From assembly GCA_027623315.1 (NCBI GenBank), contig JAQBYD010000003.1:62001-126000 (forward strand): a stretch of DNA of 64,000 nt, read 5' to 3'. The notes under the pieces are model-generated. The model did not search any database, was not told the DNA's origin, and worked only from the letters and a program-made list of their open reading frames with translations. The position numbers and the translations under genes are program-made. This DNA is from Verrucomicrobiota bacterium. GTDB lineage: Bacteria; Verrucomicrobiota; Kiritimatiellia; CAJWTS01. Position 1 is the first letter of the stretch; every line of letters starts with the position of its first letter. Below, in pieces: positions 25,905-35,555 of the stretch.

Positions 25905-26291
25905 CTACTCGTCGTCGGTGGCGACTGCAACCGAGCCGGTGTCGACCCACTCGAGCAACGCCATCTCGGCGCCATCACTCGTGCGGCGGCGAGTTTTGAT
26001 GATTCGGGTGTATCCGCCCGCGCGTTCGCGAGAGCGAGGCGCGACCTGGTCGAAGAGCAACTTCACGCAATCGCTCTGCCTCAACACGGATAGGGCATGG
26101 CGCCTGGCGGCAACGGTATCACGCTTCCCCAGGGTCACCATCTTGTCCGCCACGCGGCGGGCTACCTTGGCCTTGCCTAATGTCGTCGTGATGCGATTTG
26201 CGCGAATCAGGGCACAGACAAGCGCTGCCAACGTGGCCTCGCGATGGCCCGTCTTGCGGCTTAGGAGCGTCTTGGACTTACAATGCCGCAC
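25905..26291 (-). CDS. rplQ: 50S ribosomal protein L17
   Basis: This 128-residue protein starts MRHCKSKTLLSRKTGHREAT, the L17 N-terminus with Cys at a position usually Arg. ITTTLGKAKVARRVADKMVTL follows, matching the conserved core. The start codon is GTG with AGGAG 6 nt upstream, just after the rpoA stop, so the two are coupled. The C-terminus is short and acidic (VATDDE). It is the last gene of the ribosomal supercluster. Confidence 0.93.
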   Translation of the reverse strand: MRHCKSKTLLSRKTGHREATLAALVCALIRANRITTTLGKAKVARRVADKMVTLGKRDTVAARRHALSVLRQSDCVKLLFDQVAPRSRERAGGYTRIIKTRRRTSDGAEMALLEWVDTGSVAVATDDE

Positions 26292-26294
26292 GTT

Positions 26295-27455
26295 CTACTC
26301 CTGTGCACCGGCTTCGACGGTCTCTTCCGCTTCGACGGTCTCTTCCGCTTCGACAGACTCTTCCGCTTCGGCAGACTCTTCCGCTTCGGCAGTCTCTTCG
26401 AACTCGCCGGCGTCATCGTCCGCGATCTCGTCGCTGGCGAATACGGCTGCGGCTGCGGAGGCCGCGACTGCACTCAGGACACCGTCCTCAAAAGTCATCC
26501 CGAGGCCAAGGCCGAGTTGCGTAAGCTTGTCCTTAATCTCGTTAAGTGACTTCTTGCCGAAGTTGCGATACTTAAGCATCTCCGCCTCGGACTTGCAGGT
26601 CAGCTCACCGACCGTCGTGATATTCGCATTGTTCAGACAGTTGGCGGCGCGTACGCTCAGCTCGATCTCGTTCACACTCATCGCCAACTTCTTCTTCAAC
26701 TCGTCCCGCTCCTCGTCGGGTTCGTTCACGTCGGCGTCGAACTCAATGACGGTGCGGTCGTAGTTCACGAAAACGTCGAGGTGATGGCGCAGAATAGCCG
26801 ATGCCATGATCAGCGCCTCGTCCGGGCTGACGCGTCCGTCACTCCACACATCCAGGATGAGCTTGTCGTAATCCGTACGCTGTCCAACGCGCGTATTCTC
26901 TGTCGAGAAGTTCACGCGGCGAACCGGCGAGAAGATCGAATCGATCGGAATGCGACCGATTTCCTGTTCTGTGCCCTGATTCCACTCGGCGGGGCAGAAG
27001 CCACGGCCAACGCGGGTCTCAATTTCCATCTCAAGCGTGCCGTCTGCAGCCAGCGTGGCGATGTGCATGTCGGGATTCAGGATCTCGACCACGCCGTCGG
27101 TTTGAATGTCTCCCGCGGTTACTTCGCAGGGGCCCTTCACCGAAAGCCTCAGGGACCGCGGTTCACGCGAGTAGGCCTTCAACAGGACCTTCTTGAGGTT
27201 CAGGATGATATCGGTAACATCCTCAGTGACACCGGGCAGCGTGCAGAACTCATGAAGGGCGCCGTCAATCTTCACCGACGTAATCGCAAATCCCTCAAGC
27301 GACGAAAGCAATACTCGCCGCAGTGAGTTTCCGAGTGTACGGGCGTAGCCCACCTCGAAAGGTTCCGCGATGAACCGTGCATACGTACTGGTCGCCGTGC
27401 TCTCTTCCTTCTGCAATCGCTTCGGCATTTCGAAGCGGCTTAGTCTGATAGGCAT
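26295..27455 (-). CDS. rpoA: RNA polymerase alpha subunit with acidic repeat tail
   Basis: The alpha subunit has 386 residues against a usual ~330. The N-terminal dimerisation domain shows FEVGYARTLGNSLRRVLLSS and the C-terminal DNA- and activator-binding domain shows NNANITTVGEL and FGKKSLNEIKDKL. Beyond the normal end, about 45 residues form a tail of EAEE(S/T)VEAEE units, encoded by imperfect 18-bp tandem repeats at 26313-26400. The tail is strongly negative. rpsD lies upstream and rplQ downstream. Confidence 0.95.
   Translation of the reverse strand: MPIRLSRFEMPKRLQKEESTATSTYARFIAEPFEVGYARTLGNSLRRVLLSSLEGFAITSVKIDGALHEFCTLPGVTEDVTDIILNLKKVLLKAYSREPRSLRLSVKGPCEVTAGDIQTDGVVEILNPDMHIATLAADGTLEMEIETRVGRGFCPAEWNQGTEQEIGRIPIDSIFSPVRRVNFSTENTRVGQRTDYDKLILDVWSDGRVSPDEALIMASAILRHHLDVFVNYDRTVIEFDADVNEPDEERDELKKKLAMSVNEIELSVRAANCLNNANITTVGELTCKSEAEMLKYRNFGKKSLNEIKDKLTQLGLGLGMTFEDGVLSAVAASAAAAVFASDEIADDDAGEFEETAEAEESAEAEESVEAEETVEAEETVEAGAQE
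26313..26400. repeat. 18-bp tandem repeat in the rpoA 3' end
   Basis: About five imperfect copies of CTCTTCCGCTTCGACGGT (plus-strand view) encode the E/A/V/T tail of RpoA. The unit length is a multiple of three, so copy-number change keeps the frame. Confidence 0.8.
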
Positions 27456-27502
27456 TCTATGTCGTCCTTTCCCAGGAACTATGCGTTGTCTCTTGGCTCG
27501 AA

Positions 27503-28132
27503 CTACTTCGAGTACAATTCCACCACAAGTTGTTCATTCATCGCCGGCGCGATTTCGTCGCGCGACGGCACATGCAAGACCGTGCCCTGCAATTTTTCCT
27601 TGTCCAGCGCGAGCCACTCGGTCAGCGCGCAAGCGTCCGTGGCTTCCACGCTGAGCGTGCAATACTCCCGACTATTGGCCTTGTCACGAACCGTGATCAC
27701 CGACCCTTCCTTGAGGGTCATCGATGGCACGGTCGCCTTCCGATCGTTCACCCTCACGTGATTATGGCGCACCAGTTGGCGTGCCGCGGCACGCGACGGA
27801 GCAAATCCAAGACGATAGACAATGTTGTCCAGCCGCAACTCAAGTAATTGCAACAGGGTCTCGCCGGTCACCCCACGGCGTGCCGCAGCGCGATCGAAGA
27901 AGCGCCGGAACTGACCCTCGCGAAGACCGTAGAACCGGCGCAGGCGCTGTTTCTCGCGGAGCTGAACGCCGTAGTCAGAGGTCTTGCGCGGCCGACGACC
28001 AGCCGTCACACCCGGTGCCGGGCGTCCCGTCTCGATGGCGCACTTCGACGTATAGCAACGCCGACCCTTCAAAAACAGCTTCATCGCCTCGCGACGACAA
28101 AGCCTACACTTGGCTCCCGTTTCTCGTCCCAT
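27503..28132 (-). CDS. rpsD: 30S ribosomal protein S4
   Basis: This 209-residue protein is an early assembly protein of the small subunit. The N-terminus keeps a zinc-knuckle (CRLCRREAMK...RCYTSKCAIE), so this is the Zn-binding (C+) S4 form. YGLREGQFRRFFDRA and the S4 RNA-binding domain (LLELRLDNIVYRLGFAPSRA, VRHNHVRVND) follow. It sits between rpsK and rpoA as in the alpha operon. Confidence 0.95.
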   Translation of the reverse strand: MGRETGAKCRLCRREAMKLFLKGRRCYTSKCAIETGRPAPGVTAGRRPRKTSDYGVQLREKQRLRRFYGLREGQFRRFFDRAAARRGVTGETLLQLLELRLDNIVYRLGFAPSRAAARQLVRHNHVRVNDRKATVPSMTLKEGSVITVRDKANSREYCTLSVEATDACALTEWLALDKEKLQGTVLHVPSRDEIAPAMNEQLVVELYSK

Positions 28133-28137
28133 AACCC

Positions 28138-28749
28138 TTACACTCGCCTTTTCTTACGTGGACGGCACCCATTGTGTGGCATGGGTGTAACATCCCGAAT
28201 CATCGTTATATTCAGTCCGGTCGACTGCAACGCACGAATGGCCGATTCCCGCCCGGAACCCGGCCCCTGCACACGGACCTCGACCTCGTGCATTCCCTTA
28301 GACACCGCCTGGCGGGCCGCATCCTGCCCCACCACCGTGGCCGCAAAAGCTGTACTCTTGCGCGATCCCTTAAATCCGGAACGTCCGGCGTTGCTCCAAG
28401 CCACCACGCCACCGCGTATATCGGTGATCGTGACGGTCGTGTTGTTGAAAGTTGCCTTGATATGAGCGATGCCGGCCGGCATACCACGCTGACGCGATCG
28501 CGACGGTATTGGTTTCGGACGAGCTTCGCCATCGGCGGGGGTTCCGTCCCCGTCCCCGGCGGGTGCCGCGCCCGCCTCAGCCTTAACCGGCTCGGTAGCG
28601 TCCCGCTCAGGTGCATCATCCTTGCCTGCCGACGGCGCATCCTGCGGCGCGGCTTTCTCTTCCGGCTTCCCCACGGGCGCGGCATCCGCTTGCGCCTCGC
28701 TGGAACTCGAAAGCTTATCCTGCGAATCCTGTTTTTCTTCGTCAGCCAT
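28138..28749 (-). CDS. rpsK: 30S ribosomal protein S11 with long acidic N-terminal extension
   Basis: This 203-residue protein is about 75 residues longer than usual S11 (~129). The S11 core starts at about residue 92 ([18 protein letters not shown]) and ends [10 protein letters not shown]. Before it lies an Ala/Pro/Glu/Asp-rich stretch (for example [31 protein letters not shown]). The extension is in frame and without a plausible internal start that would give a full-length core, so it appears to be translated. The gene order rpsM-rpsK-rpsD is normal. Confidence 0.93.
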   Translation of the reverse strand: MADEEKQDSQDKLSSSSEAQADAAPVGKPEEKAAPQDAPSAGKDDAPERDATEPVKAEAGAAPAGDGDGTPADGEARPKPIPSRSRQRGMPAGIAHIKATFNNTTVTITDIRGGVVAWSNAGRSGFKGSRKSTAFAATVVGQDAARQAVSKGMHEVEVRVQGPGSGRESAIRALQSTGLNITMIRDVTPMPHNGCRPRKKRRV

Positions 28750-28769
28750 GATCTATGATTACCAATCGA

Positions 28770-29168
28770 TTACTTCGCCTTTGCGACCGAGCGAGCTTCC
28801 TTGCCACGCACGGCACCGACGGTGCGACGCGGTCCCTTGCGGGTGCGCGCGTTCGTGCTCGTACGCTGACCCCGTACGGGCAATCCTCGCGTGTGCCGGA
28901 TTCCCCGATAACTACCTATGCTCGAAAGACGCCGGATGTTCTGAGAGACCTCGCGATGAAGATCGCCTTCGACGATGTACTTATTCTGGAGCAAATCCAT
29001 GATGCTCCTCAGTTCGTCATCCCCAAGATCGTCTGCCTTTTTGCCCGGATCGATTCCGGCTTCCTTCACAATCTCGGCAGCACGCTTCGGACCGATCCCG
29101 TAAATGTAACGCAGGGAAACCTCAACCCGCTTGTTGCCGGGGATATCTATACCTAAAACTCGTGGCAT
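28770..29168 (-). CDS. rpsM: 30S ribosomal protein S13
   Basis: This 132-residue protein is in the head of the small subunit and contacts P-site tRNA and the L5 bridge. [30 protein letters not shown] and the C-terminal [20 protein letters not shown] are all canonical. It follows rpmJ, which has a good ribosome-binding site, and precedes rpsK. Confidence 0.96.
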   Translation of the reverse strand: MPRVLGIDIPGNKRVEVSLRYIYGIGPKRAAEIVKEAGIDPGKKADDLGDDELRSIMDLLQNKYIVEGDLHREVSQNIRRLSSIGSYRGIRHTRGLPVRGQRTSTNARTRKGPRRTVGAVRGKEARSVAKAK

Positions 29169-29187
29169 TAAATTACTCTCCCTGCGT

Positions 29188-29301
29188 CTATTTCTGCCTT
29201 TGTTTGTGCCGTGGATTCACACAGATCACGCGCACAACACCCTTCCGCCTGATCAGGCGGCATCGCTCACACATCCTACGCACCGAGGCCCGCACTTTCA
29301 T
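29188..29301 (-). CDS. rpmJ: 50S ribosomal protein L36
   Basis: This short gene codes for 37 residues starting [20 protein letters not shown] and ending NPRHKQRQK. The zinc ligands C-x2-C, Cys and His of the Zn-type L36 are present ([12 protein letters not shown]). AGGAGA lies 6 nt upstream of the ATG. It sits between map and rpsM, where L36 is expected. Confidence 0.95.
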   Translation of the reverse strand: MKVRASVRRMCERCRLIRRKGVVRVICVNPRHKQRQK

Positions 29302-29336
29302 CTTACTCTCCTATACGAGGAAAATCGAAAAATATA

Positions 29337-30146
29337 TCAGCTGTCTCGGCGCTCGTCCACAACAAAATTCGAAACTGCGGCACTTTCTTCTGCCAACACG
29401 TCTGAGACCGTCAGAATCTCAGGCCCACCGTCCAAAATGGCCACCGTATGCTCGAAATGGGCCGACGGCTTGCGGTCCCCCGTCAGCACGGTCCAGCCGT
29501 CATCCATCACCTGGACCTCCGCGACACCGAGGTTGACCATGGGTTCGATCGCGAGCGTCATGCCGTGCCGTAGTCGCGGTCCCTTGCCCGCAGTTCCGAA
29601 ATTCGGCACCTGCGGATCTTCGTGCATGGATCGCCCTACCCCATGCCCAACGAACTCTCGGACGATTGAGAACCCGGCTCGCTGGGCGACCACTTCGATC
29701 GCATGCGAAATATCCCCAAGCCGCCCGTTGACCACTGCATTATCGATGCCGGCCCGAAGTGCCGACTGCGTCGCATCCACCAGGCGCATGACCTCCGCAT
29801 CGGTCACGCCCACCATGATCGTCACCGCCGTATCGCCAACGAATCCACCGTGATGCACGCCGACGTCGAGACTCACGATATCACCAATCTCGATACGCCG
29901 ATTGCCCGGTATGCCATGCACGACCTCGTCATTCACAGAGAGACAAACATTTCCGGGAAACCCTTTGTATCCAAGAAACGCACTCTTCGCTCCCGCCGCC
30001 GCGATCAGTTCCGCCGCGTAGGCATCCAGTTCTCCCGTCGTCGCACCCGGACGAATCTGCGACGCGACACGGTCCCGCACCGACGCAGCCAGTTGACAAC
30101 TGATGCGCATCGCCGCGATTTCTTCGTCTGACTTAATGATGATCAT
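29337..30146 (-). CDS. map: Methionine aminopeptidase, type I
   Basis: This enzyme removes the initiator Met from nascent proteins; it has about 269 residues from ATG 30146 (MIIIKSDEEIAAMRISC). Metal ligands are recognisable: Asp in SLDVGVHHGGFVGD(T), His in EFVGHGVGRSMHEDP, Glu in LAIEPMVN and Glu in SAHFEHTVAI. The longer upstream frame has no similarity and overlaps adk, so it is not used. The order adk-map-rpmJ is the usual spc arrangement, but infA is not present between map and rpmJ. Confidence 0.95.
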   Translation of the reverse strand: MIIIKSDEEIAAMRISCQLAASVRDRVASQIRPGATTGELDAYAAELIAAAGAKSAFLGYKGFPGNVCLSVNDEVVHGIPGNRRIEIGDIVSLDVGVHHGGFVGDTAVTIMVGVTDAEVMRLVDATQSALRAGIDNAVVNGRLGDISHAIEVVAQRAGFSIVREFVGHGVGRSMHEDPQVPNFGTAGKGPRLRHGMTLAIEPMVNLGVAEVQVMDDGWTVLTGDRKPSAHFEHTVAILDGGPEILTVSDVLAEESAAVSNFVVDERRDS

Positions 30147-30163
30147 CGCATCGATCTCGCGCA

Positions 30164-30820
30164 CTACGATTCGCACGCCTCCAGCGTTACCATGATCACG
30201 TCCATGGTCGCCTTTGGTGTCGTCGACGCTTCCACCGGAACCAGCACCCCACGCTTCTCGTAGTACGCAATTAAGTCGCGCGTCTGATCCTCGTAGACGT
30301 CCAACCGATGGCCGATCGTCGATTCCTCGTCGTCCGCTCGCCGATAGAGTTCGCCACCACACACGTCACAAACACCCTTCTGCTTTGGCGGAACATTGAC
30401 GATGTGATAGTTGGCGCCGCAGGTGCGACAGATGCGTCGTCCGGTGAGTCGCATGATCAGCACATCATTCGGGGCCTTGAGGTAGAAGACATGGCGAATA
30501 TTCCCGTCGCGTGCTTCGAAACTTCGGTCGAGTAACTCGGCCTGACTCAGGGTTCGCGGAAATCCATCAAAGATGTAGGCGTCGCCCTTGCCCCCCTCAT
30601 CCAGGCGCTCATCGACGATACGGACAATGACGTCGTCGGGTACGAGCTCGCCATCGGCGATATATTTCTCAGCCTCACGCCCGATCGGGCTCCCGTCCGT
30701 GATGGCAGCGCGTAGCATGTCCCCCGTGGAAATGTGGACGTAGTCCGTACTCTTGCGAATCATCTCGGCCGCCGTGCCTTTTCCCGAACCGGGTCCGCCA
30801 AGAAGAATCATCGCGTGCAT
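30164..30820 (-). CDS. adk: Adenylate kinase with zinc-type lid
   Basis: This 218-residue kinase interconverts ATP, AMP and ADP. The P-loop is GGPGSGKGT, then HISTGDMLRAAI (AMP site) and FDGFPRTLSQAE. The lid holds C-R-T-C-GANYH and C-DVC-GGELYRRADD, four cysteines in the zinc-binding lid form found in Gram-positives and many others. It lies between secY and map. Confidence 0.96.
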   Translation of the reverse strand: MHAMILLGGPGSGKGTAAEMIRKSTDYVHISTGDMLRAAITDGSPIGREAEKYIADGELVPDDVIVRIVDERLDEGGKGDAYIFDGFPRTLSQAELLDRSFEARDGNIRHVFYLKAPNDVLIMRLTGRRICRTCGANYHIVNVPPKQKGVCDVCGGELYRRADDEESTIGHRLDVYEDQTRDLIAYYEKRGVLVPVEASTTPKATMDVIMVTLEACES

Positions 30821-30857
30821 CGTGCGAACTGTCCCGGATGCTTCCTATTCGCCCTGC

Positions 30858-32207
30858 CTACCGCCGGCCGCGCAGGCGGCCCTTCTTCAGAAAACCATCG
30901 TAATGGCGCGTCAGAAGATGCGACTCGATCTGGCGCATGGTGTCGAGCGAGACGCCCACGATGATGAGCAGACTCGTTCCGCCAAAGAAAGACGCGACCA
31001 ACCACGGAATCTGAAACTGGCGAGCCAGCACCATGGGGATGACCGCGATCACCGTCAGTGCGATGGCCCCGATCAAGGTGATTCGTGTCATCGTATGGTC
31101 GAGATACTCCGCCGTCGGTCGCCCGGGGCGTACGCCCGGCACGTATCCGCCATTCTTTTTCAGATCATCGGCAATTTGGAGCGGGTTAAACTGGGTCGCG
31201 ACCCAGAAGTACGAGAAGAAGAGAATCATTAACCCGTAGATCGTGAGGTATGGCATCGACCCCATGTCGCTCAGACTCGCGCCAATTCGCTGGATAGCCG
31301 GGAACGGGATCGCGTTGAAGATTAGGGCCGGGAACATCAGGAGCGCTTGCGCAAAGATAATGGGCATCACTCCGGAGTAGTTGACCTTCAGCGGCATGTA
31401 GGTGTTTTGACCGCCGTATACCTTGCGCCCCACCACGCGCTTGGTGGTGTGGATAGGGATCTTGCGCGTCGCCTGCGTGATGGCGATGGTCCCAGATATC
31501 ACGAGGAACATCATCACCAGCATTCCCACCAGGTGGAACATGCTGAGCCCGGCGACACCGCCCTGGCCTTTGAAAAGGTTTGCGGCCTGCGAAATAGCGG
31601 CCGGAAGCGCACTGACGATATTCACGGTAATGATTAGCGAGATTCCGTTTCCGATGCCTCGCTCGGTGATCTGCTCGCCCAGCCACATCATTAACATCGT
31701 ACCCGTCGTAACGGCGAGGACGGCCATCAAGCGGAAGCCCCAGCCCGGGCTGTAGACGATGCTCGTATCGATACCGAGCGCGCCTGGATTCTCCAACGTG
31801 ATGGCAAGAAAGAATCCCTGCACCACGCAGATCGCGAGGGTCAGGTAGCGCGTATACTGCGTAATCTTCTGGCGTCCCACATCTCCCTCTCGCGCCAGGC
31901 GCTCCAGGGTGGGGATCACCGCCGTCATCAACTGCAAGATAATCGAGGCGCTGATATAGGGCATAATGCCCAGTGCACCCACGGCACACTGCGAGAGGGC
32001 ACCGCCGTTGAAGAGGTCGAACAGCGACAACAGGCCGCCACCGAGCAGATGTTGCACGCGCTCAATGGCTCGTTGCAACTCGGCCGCATCCACTCCCGGA
32101 ATCGGCACGCTCGTGACAATGCGACAGGTGAAGACCAGTCCGAGCGTGAACAGAAGACGGGAGCGGAGTTCGGGTATCTTGAACGAGTTGACGAATGCGG
32201 AGAACAT
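30858..32207 (-). CDS. secY: Protein translocase subunit SecY
   Basis: This 449-residue channel of the Sec translocon has ten membrane segments. Signatures are VPIPGVDAAEL, the plug and TM2 region (LGIMPYISASIILQL), and the cytoplasmic loop KYGG-like RKVYGGQNTYMPLKVNYSGV, ending with a basic tail (KKGRLRGRR). It starts 3 bp before rplO ends. Confidence 0.96.
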   Translation of the reverse strand: MFSAFVNSFKIPELRSRLLFTLGLVFTCRIVTSVPIPGVDAAELQRAIERVQHLLGGGLLSLFDLFNGGALSQCAVGALGIMPYISASIILQLMTAVIPTLERLAREGDVGRQKITQYTRYLTLAICVVQGFFLAITLENPGALGIDTSIVYSPGWGFRLMAVLAVTTGTMLMMWLGEQITERGIGNGISLIITVNIVSALPAAISQAANLFKGQGGVAGLSMFHLVGMLVMMFLVISGTIAITQATRKIPIHTTKRVVGRKVYGGQNTYMPLKVNYSGVMPIIFAQALLMFPALIFNAIPFPAIQRIGASLSDMGSMPYLTIYGLMILFFSYFWVATQFNPLQIADDLKKNGGYVPGVRPGRPTAEYLDHTMTRITLIGAIALTVIAVIPMVLARQFQIPWLVASFFGGTSLLIIVGVSLDTMRQIESHLLTRHYDGFLKKGRLRGRR

Positions 32208-32210
32208 CGT

Positions 32211-32657
32211 CTAAACGGTAGTCAGGAGTTCGCAGGAACCGCCGGCCGCCTCAATCTTGGTACGAGCAACGGCACTGAACGCATGCGCATGGACCGCGAC
32301 AGCGCGATCGATCGAACCGTTGCCCAGGACCTTAATTCTCACGCCCTTGCCCTGCGCCGCCCCGCACTGCGCGAGCAATTCGGGAGTCACGGACGCCGCG
32401 TCGAGTCGGGCCAACAAGGCCACGCTAACCGGGACGTATTCGACCCGGGTATAATTCGTGAAGCCGCGCTTAGGAATCCGGCGAACCAACCGCATTTGGC
32501 CACCTTCAAAACCGGCCTTGTGCTTGTGGCCCTTGCGGGCCATCTGGCCCTTGTGCCCCTTGCCACAGGTCTTGCCGCGACCGTTACCACGCCCGCGGCC
32601 AACCCTGATGGCGATCTTGCGAGCGCCGCGTGCGTTCGTTAGACCGTGCAGATTCAT
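32211..32657 (-). CDS. rplO: 50S ribosomal protein L15
   Basis: This 148-residue protein has the Gly/Arg-rich N-terminus ([20 protein letters not shown]) and [17 protein letters not shown], which identify L15. The start overlaps the rpsE stop by 4 bp. Since rpsE and rplO touch, rpmD (L30), usually between them, is missing. Confidence 0.95.
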   Translation of the reverse strand: MNLHGLTNARGARKIAIRVGRGRGNGRGKTCGKGHKGQMARKGHKHKAGFEGGQMRLVRRIPKRGFTNYTRVEYVPVSVALLARLDAASVTPELLAQCGAAQGKGVRIKVLGNGSIDRAVAVHAHAFSAVARTKIEAAGGSCELLTTV

Positions 32658-33157
32658 ATTCCGACACTCCGAATGGCGCGCACCTCTTCCCTCGAGCGAA
32701 GCTGCTGAAGTGCATTCAAGGTGGCCTTGACGACGTTCAATTTGTTGTTACTTCCGAGCGATTTGGCCAGGACATCGTGGACGCCAGATAGCTCGAGCAC
32801 CACGCGAGCGCCGCCGCCGGCGATCACACCGGTTCCCGGGCACGCCGGACGCAGGTACACATGGCCGCCGTCACACACACCCGTGACTTCATGAGGAATC
32901 GTACCGCCCTTCATCTGCACGGATTGCAGAGAGCGCCGCGCGATTTCACCGCTCTTGCGAATCGCCTCCGCGACTTCGTTAGCCTTGCCGAACCCGTACC
33001 CGACCAATCCACTACGATTGCCGACCACGACGACGGCGCTGAAACTGAACCGTCGCCCGCCCTTAACGACCTTGGAGCAGCGGTTCACGAACACAACGCG
33101 TTCTTCGAACTCGTCTTTCGCACCTTCTCTAGAGGCTATAGTCTGTAGCTTACCCAT
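32654..33157 (-). CDS. rpsE: 30S ribosomal protein S5
   Basis: This 167-residue protein affects decoding fidelity. The double-stranded RNA-binding domain ([31 protein letters not shown]) and the C-terminal S5 domain ([38 protein letters not shown]) are intact. It sits between rplR and rplO. Confidence 0.96.
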   Translation of the reverse strand: MGKLQTIASREGAKDEFEERVVFVNRCSKVVKGGRRFSFSAVVVVGNRSGLVGYGFGKANEVAEAIRKSGEIARRSLQSVQMKGGTIPHEVTGVCDGGHVYLRPACPGTGVIAGGGARVVLELSGVHDVLAKSLGSNNKLNVVKATLNALQQLRSREEVRAIRSVGI

Positions 33158-33180
33158 CTCTCAACCGGCTCCCTGTCTCT

Positions 33181-33528
33181 TTAGAATTTTAGACCCGCTG
33201 CGCGGGCGGCGTCCGCGAGCGCCTTGACGCGCCCATGAAACTGGTAGCCACCGCGGTCAAATACCACATCCTGTACGCCTTTCTCGCGCACCAATTCGCC
33301 AAGCTTTGTCCCAAGTTCGGCCGCCTTCTCAACCGTAACACCGCCGTCCGTAGCCAACGATGATACCGCCACAAGGGTGCATCCCTTCGCGTCGTCGATC
33401 ACCTGGGCATACAGGTGCCGATTCGAGATCATCACGGCGAGCCGTGGCCGCTCGGCAGTCCCTTCAATTTTCTTGCGCAGGCGCTGGTGCCGGCGCGTGC
33501 GATAGTCTTCGCGTGACTTCAGTTTCAT
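33181..33528 (-). CDS. rplR: 50S ribosomal protein L18
   Basis: This 115-residue 5S rRNA-binding protein has [20 protein letters not shown], then [20 protein letters not shown] and the final GLKF, which are typical. The start codon region overlaps the rplF stop by one base. Confidence 0.95.
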   Translation of the reverse strand: MKLKSREDYRTRRHQRLRKKIEGTAERPRLAVMISNRHLYAQVIDDAKGCTLVAVSSLATDGGVTVEKAAELGTKLGELVREKGVQDVVFDRGGYQFHGRVKALADAARAAGLKF

Positions 33529-34064
33529 TATGCCACCGTCTTTCCAACCTTGCGGCGAATGTGCTCGCCCTTGTAACGCACGCCCTTGCCCTTGTAGGGC
33601 TCAGCCGGATTCGCAGCGCGGATACGTGCCGCCAGGGCTCCAACCATCTGCTTATCACAGCCCTTCACCACGACCGACGTGCCACCATCGACCGTGACGG
33701 TGAGAGTATCCGGAATATCAAGGACGACAGGGATCGAATAACCCAGCGCCATGGAGAGCTTATCGCCCTGCACCTCGGCCCGAAAGCCGACGCCCTGGAT
33801 CTCCAGTTCGCGCGAGAATCCTTCCACCACCCCGGTGACCATATTGGCGACGAGGCTGCGATTCAAACCGTGCAGACTGCGCGACTGCTTGCTGTCGCCG
33901 ACGCGGTCCACCGCGAGCGAGTTCGCTTCGATCTTGATCAAGATGCCGGTCGAGAGGGTGTGCGAAAGCTCTCCGTTAGGCCCCTTGACCGTGACGGTGT
34001 CTCCCTCCTGATCGACCGTTACCCCGGCCGGAACATCGATTATACTGTATCCAATTCGGGACAT
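33528..34064 (-). CDS. rplF: 50S ribosomal protein L6
   Basis: This 178-residue protein starts [17 protein letters not shown] and contains [12 protein letters not shown] and the C-terminal signature [19 protein letters not shown] in a slightly altered form ([16 protein letters not shown]). It lies near the sarcin-ricin loop in the large subunit. It follows rpsH by 4 bp. Confidence 0.95.
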   Translation of the reverse strand: MSRIGYSIIDVPAGVTVDQEGDTVTVKGPNGELSHTLSTGILIKIEANSLAVDRVGDSKQSRSLHGLNRSLVANMVTGVVEGFSRELEIQGVGFRAEVQGDKLSMALGYSIPVVLDIPDTLTVTVDGGTSVVVKGCDKQMVGALAARIRAANPAEPYKGKGVRYKGEHIRRKVGKTVA

Positions 34065-34068
34065 AATA

Positions 34069-34467
34069 CTACCACAGGTGGCACAGCACTTCGCCGCCCA
34101 CGTTCTTTCGTCTCGCCTGGCGATCCGTCAGAATGCCGGACGACGTGCTCAGAACGGCAACGCCCAGTCCGTCCAGCACGCGCGGCACATTGGTCGCCTT
34201 CACGTAGTTTCGTAATCCGGGACGGCTGATGCGCTTCAACCCGCGAATCGCCGGCTCCTTTTCGCCATAGTACTTCAATCGGATCGAGAGCTCTCTCTTC
34301 GGGCCCTCGTGGATGACCTCGACATCCGTGACGAACCCCTCACGCTTCATCAGTTCCACGATGTCGGCTTTCAATTTCGAATAGCGCACCTCGAGTGAAT
34401 CGAGCCGCGCAATATGCGCATTTCGGATGCGCGTTAGTAAATCAGCTATGGGATCGGACATGCTCAT
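34069..34467 (-). CDS. rpsH: 30S ribosomal protein S8
   Basis: This 132-residue protein has MSMSDPIADLLTRIRNAHIA and the C-terminal STSSGILTDRQARRKNVGGE, which are the S8 signatures. It binds the central domain of 16S rRNA and, in some bacteria, represses the spc operon. It is located between rpsN and rplF. Confidence 0.96.
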   Translation of the reverse strand: MSMSDPIADLLTRIRNAHIARLDSLEVRYSKLKADIVELMKREGFVTDVEVIHEGPKRELSIRLKYYGEKEPAIRGLKRISRPGLRNYVKATNVPRVLDGLGVAVLSTSSGILTDRQARRKNVGGEVLCHLW

Positions 34468-34480
34468 AATAATATCTACT

Positions 34481-34666
34481 CTACCAACTCGCCTTGATCA
34501 CACCGGGAATCTGTCCGATCGATGCCAACTCGCGGAAACAGATCCGACAGAGCTTAAACCGCCGGATGAACGCTCGCGGCCGCCCGCAGCGCGTACAGCG
34601 ATGGTAGCCGCGAACATTAAATTTCGGCACCCGTTCGGACTTTGCGATTAACGATTTCTTTGCCAC
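34481..34666 (-). CDS. rpsN: 30S ribosomal protein S14, zinc-binding short form
   Basis: This 61-residue protein is the type Z form. C-x2-C ([10 protein letters not shown]) and C-x2-C ([10 protein letters not shown]) bind zinc; the longer zinc-free form would be ~100 residues. The C-terminus [12 protein letters not shown] is standard. Keeping a Zn-type S14, S4 and L36 in the same cluster suggests zinc is not limiting in this organism's niche. Confidence 0.96.
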   Translation of the reverse strand: MAKKSLIAKSERVPKFNVRGYHRCTRCGRPRAFIRRFKLCRICFRELASIGQIPGVIKASW

Positions 34667-34677
34667 TACTCCTCCGT

Positions 34678-35220
34678 TTATTCCGATGTTGCGAACGGCA
34701 TCCCGATGAGCTTTAGCAACTCGCGGGTGTCGTCATCCGAAGATCCCGTTGTCACGATGGTGATATCCATTCCGTGGGTAAGCTTAATCTTGTCCGGATC
34801 GATCTCCGGGAAAATCACCTGGTCGCGAATTCCCAATGAAAAGTTTCCACGGCCATCAAATCCCTTTGCAGATATCCCTCGAAAGTCGCGGACTCGGGGC
34901 AAGGCTGAATTTATCAGGCGGTCCAGGAACTCCCACATCCGCTTTCCGCGCAATGTGACGCGCGCCCCGATATCCATGCCCTCGCGCAGCTTGAAGTTCG
35001 AGATGCTCTTGCGCGCCTTAGTAACCTCCGGACGCTGCCCCGAAATCGTGGCCAGGTCTTCGGTCAATGCCTTGAAGACCTCTTTGTCGACCGCCGCCCC
35101 GATCCCCATGTTGACCACGACCTTGGTGATACGCGGAGCCTGAAGCAAATTGACGTGCCCACGCGCCTTCATGACGGCCGGCCGGATCTCAGTTACGTAT
35201 TTTTCCTGTAAAGTTGCCAT
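34678..35220 (-). CDS. rplE: 50S ribosomal protein L5
   Basis: This 180-residue protein binds 5S rRNA and P-site t[43 protein letters not shown] and [20 protein letters not shown] are the family motifs. It lies between rplX and rpsN. Confidence 0.96.
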   Translation of the reverse strand: MATLQEKYVTEIRPAVMKARGHVNLLQAPRITKVVVNMGIGAAVDKEVFKALTEDLATISGQRPEVTKARKSISNFKLREGMDIGARVTLRGKRMWEFLDRLINSALPRVRDFRGISAKGFDGRGNFSLGIRDQVIFPEIDPDKIKLTHGMDITIVTTGSSDDDTRELLKLIGMPFATSE

Positions 35221-35238
35221 GTCTAACCTCGTCTAGTC

Positions 35239-35553
35239 TCAGTCGAAGACGTGCGCGCTCTTCTTTGATTTCCGTATGCGACGCCCACTGCTGCGATCAA
35301 TCGACACTCCAACGCCCCGCTTCGTCTCCGGGCAATAGAGCTGCACATTCGAGATGTGCAGCGCGGCCTCAATCTCTGAGAATCCGCCCTGCGGATTCTG
35401 CTCGCTCTTGCGCATCGCCTTCTTGATCAGGTTCACGCCTTCGACAATGACCCGGTCTACATCCGCCCGGACGTGCAAAACCCGCCCGGTTTGCCCGGCA
35501 TGATCGCCGCTCAAGACAATTACCGTGTCATCACGCTTGATCTTGTAGGGCAT
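35239..35553 (-). CDS. rplX: 50S ribosomal protein L24
   Basis: This 104-residue protein has the KOW motif at DTVIVLSGDHAGQTGRVL, then GVNLIKKAMRKSEQNPQGGF and SNVQLYCPETKRGVGV. It starts assembly of the large subunit. Confidence 0.95.
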   Translation of the reverse strand: MPYKIKRDDTVIVLSGDHAGQTGRVLHVRADVDRVIVEGVNLIKKAMRKSEQNPQGGFSEIEAALHISNVQLYCPETKRGVGVSIDRSSGRRIRKSKKSAHVFD

Positions 35554-35555
35554 GG

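Noticed and set aside
26313-26400. CRISPR-like spacing of short repeats
   Set aside because: The units are contiguous 18-bp tandem copies coding in frame for RpoA, without spacers or cas genes.
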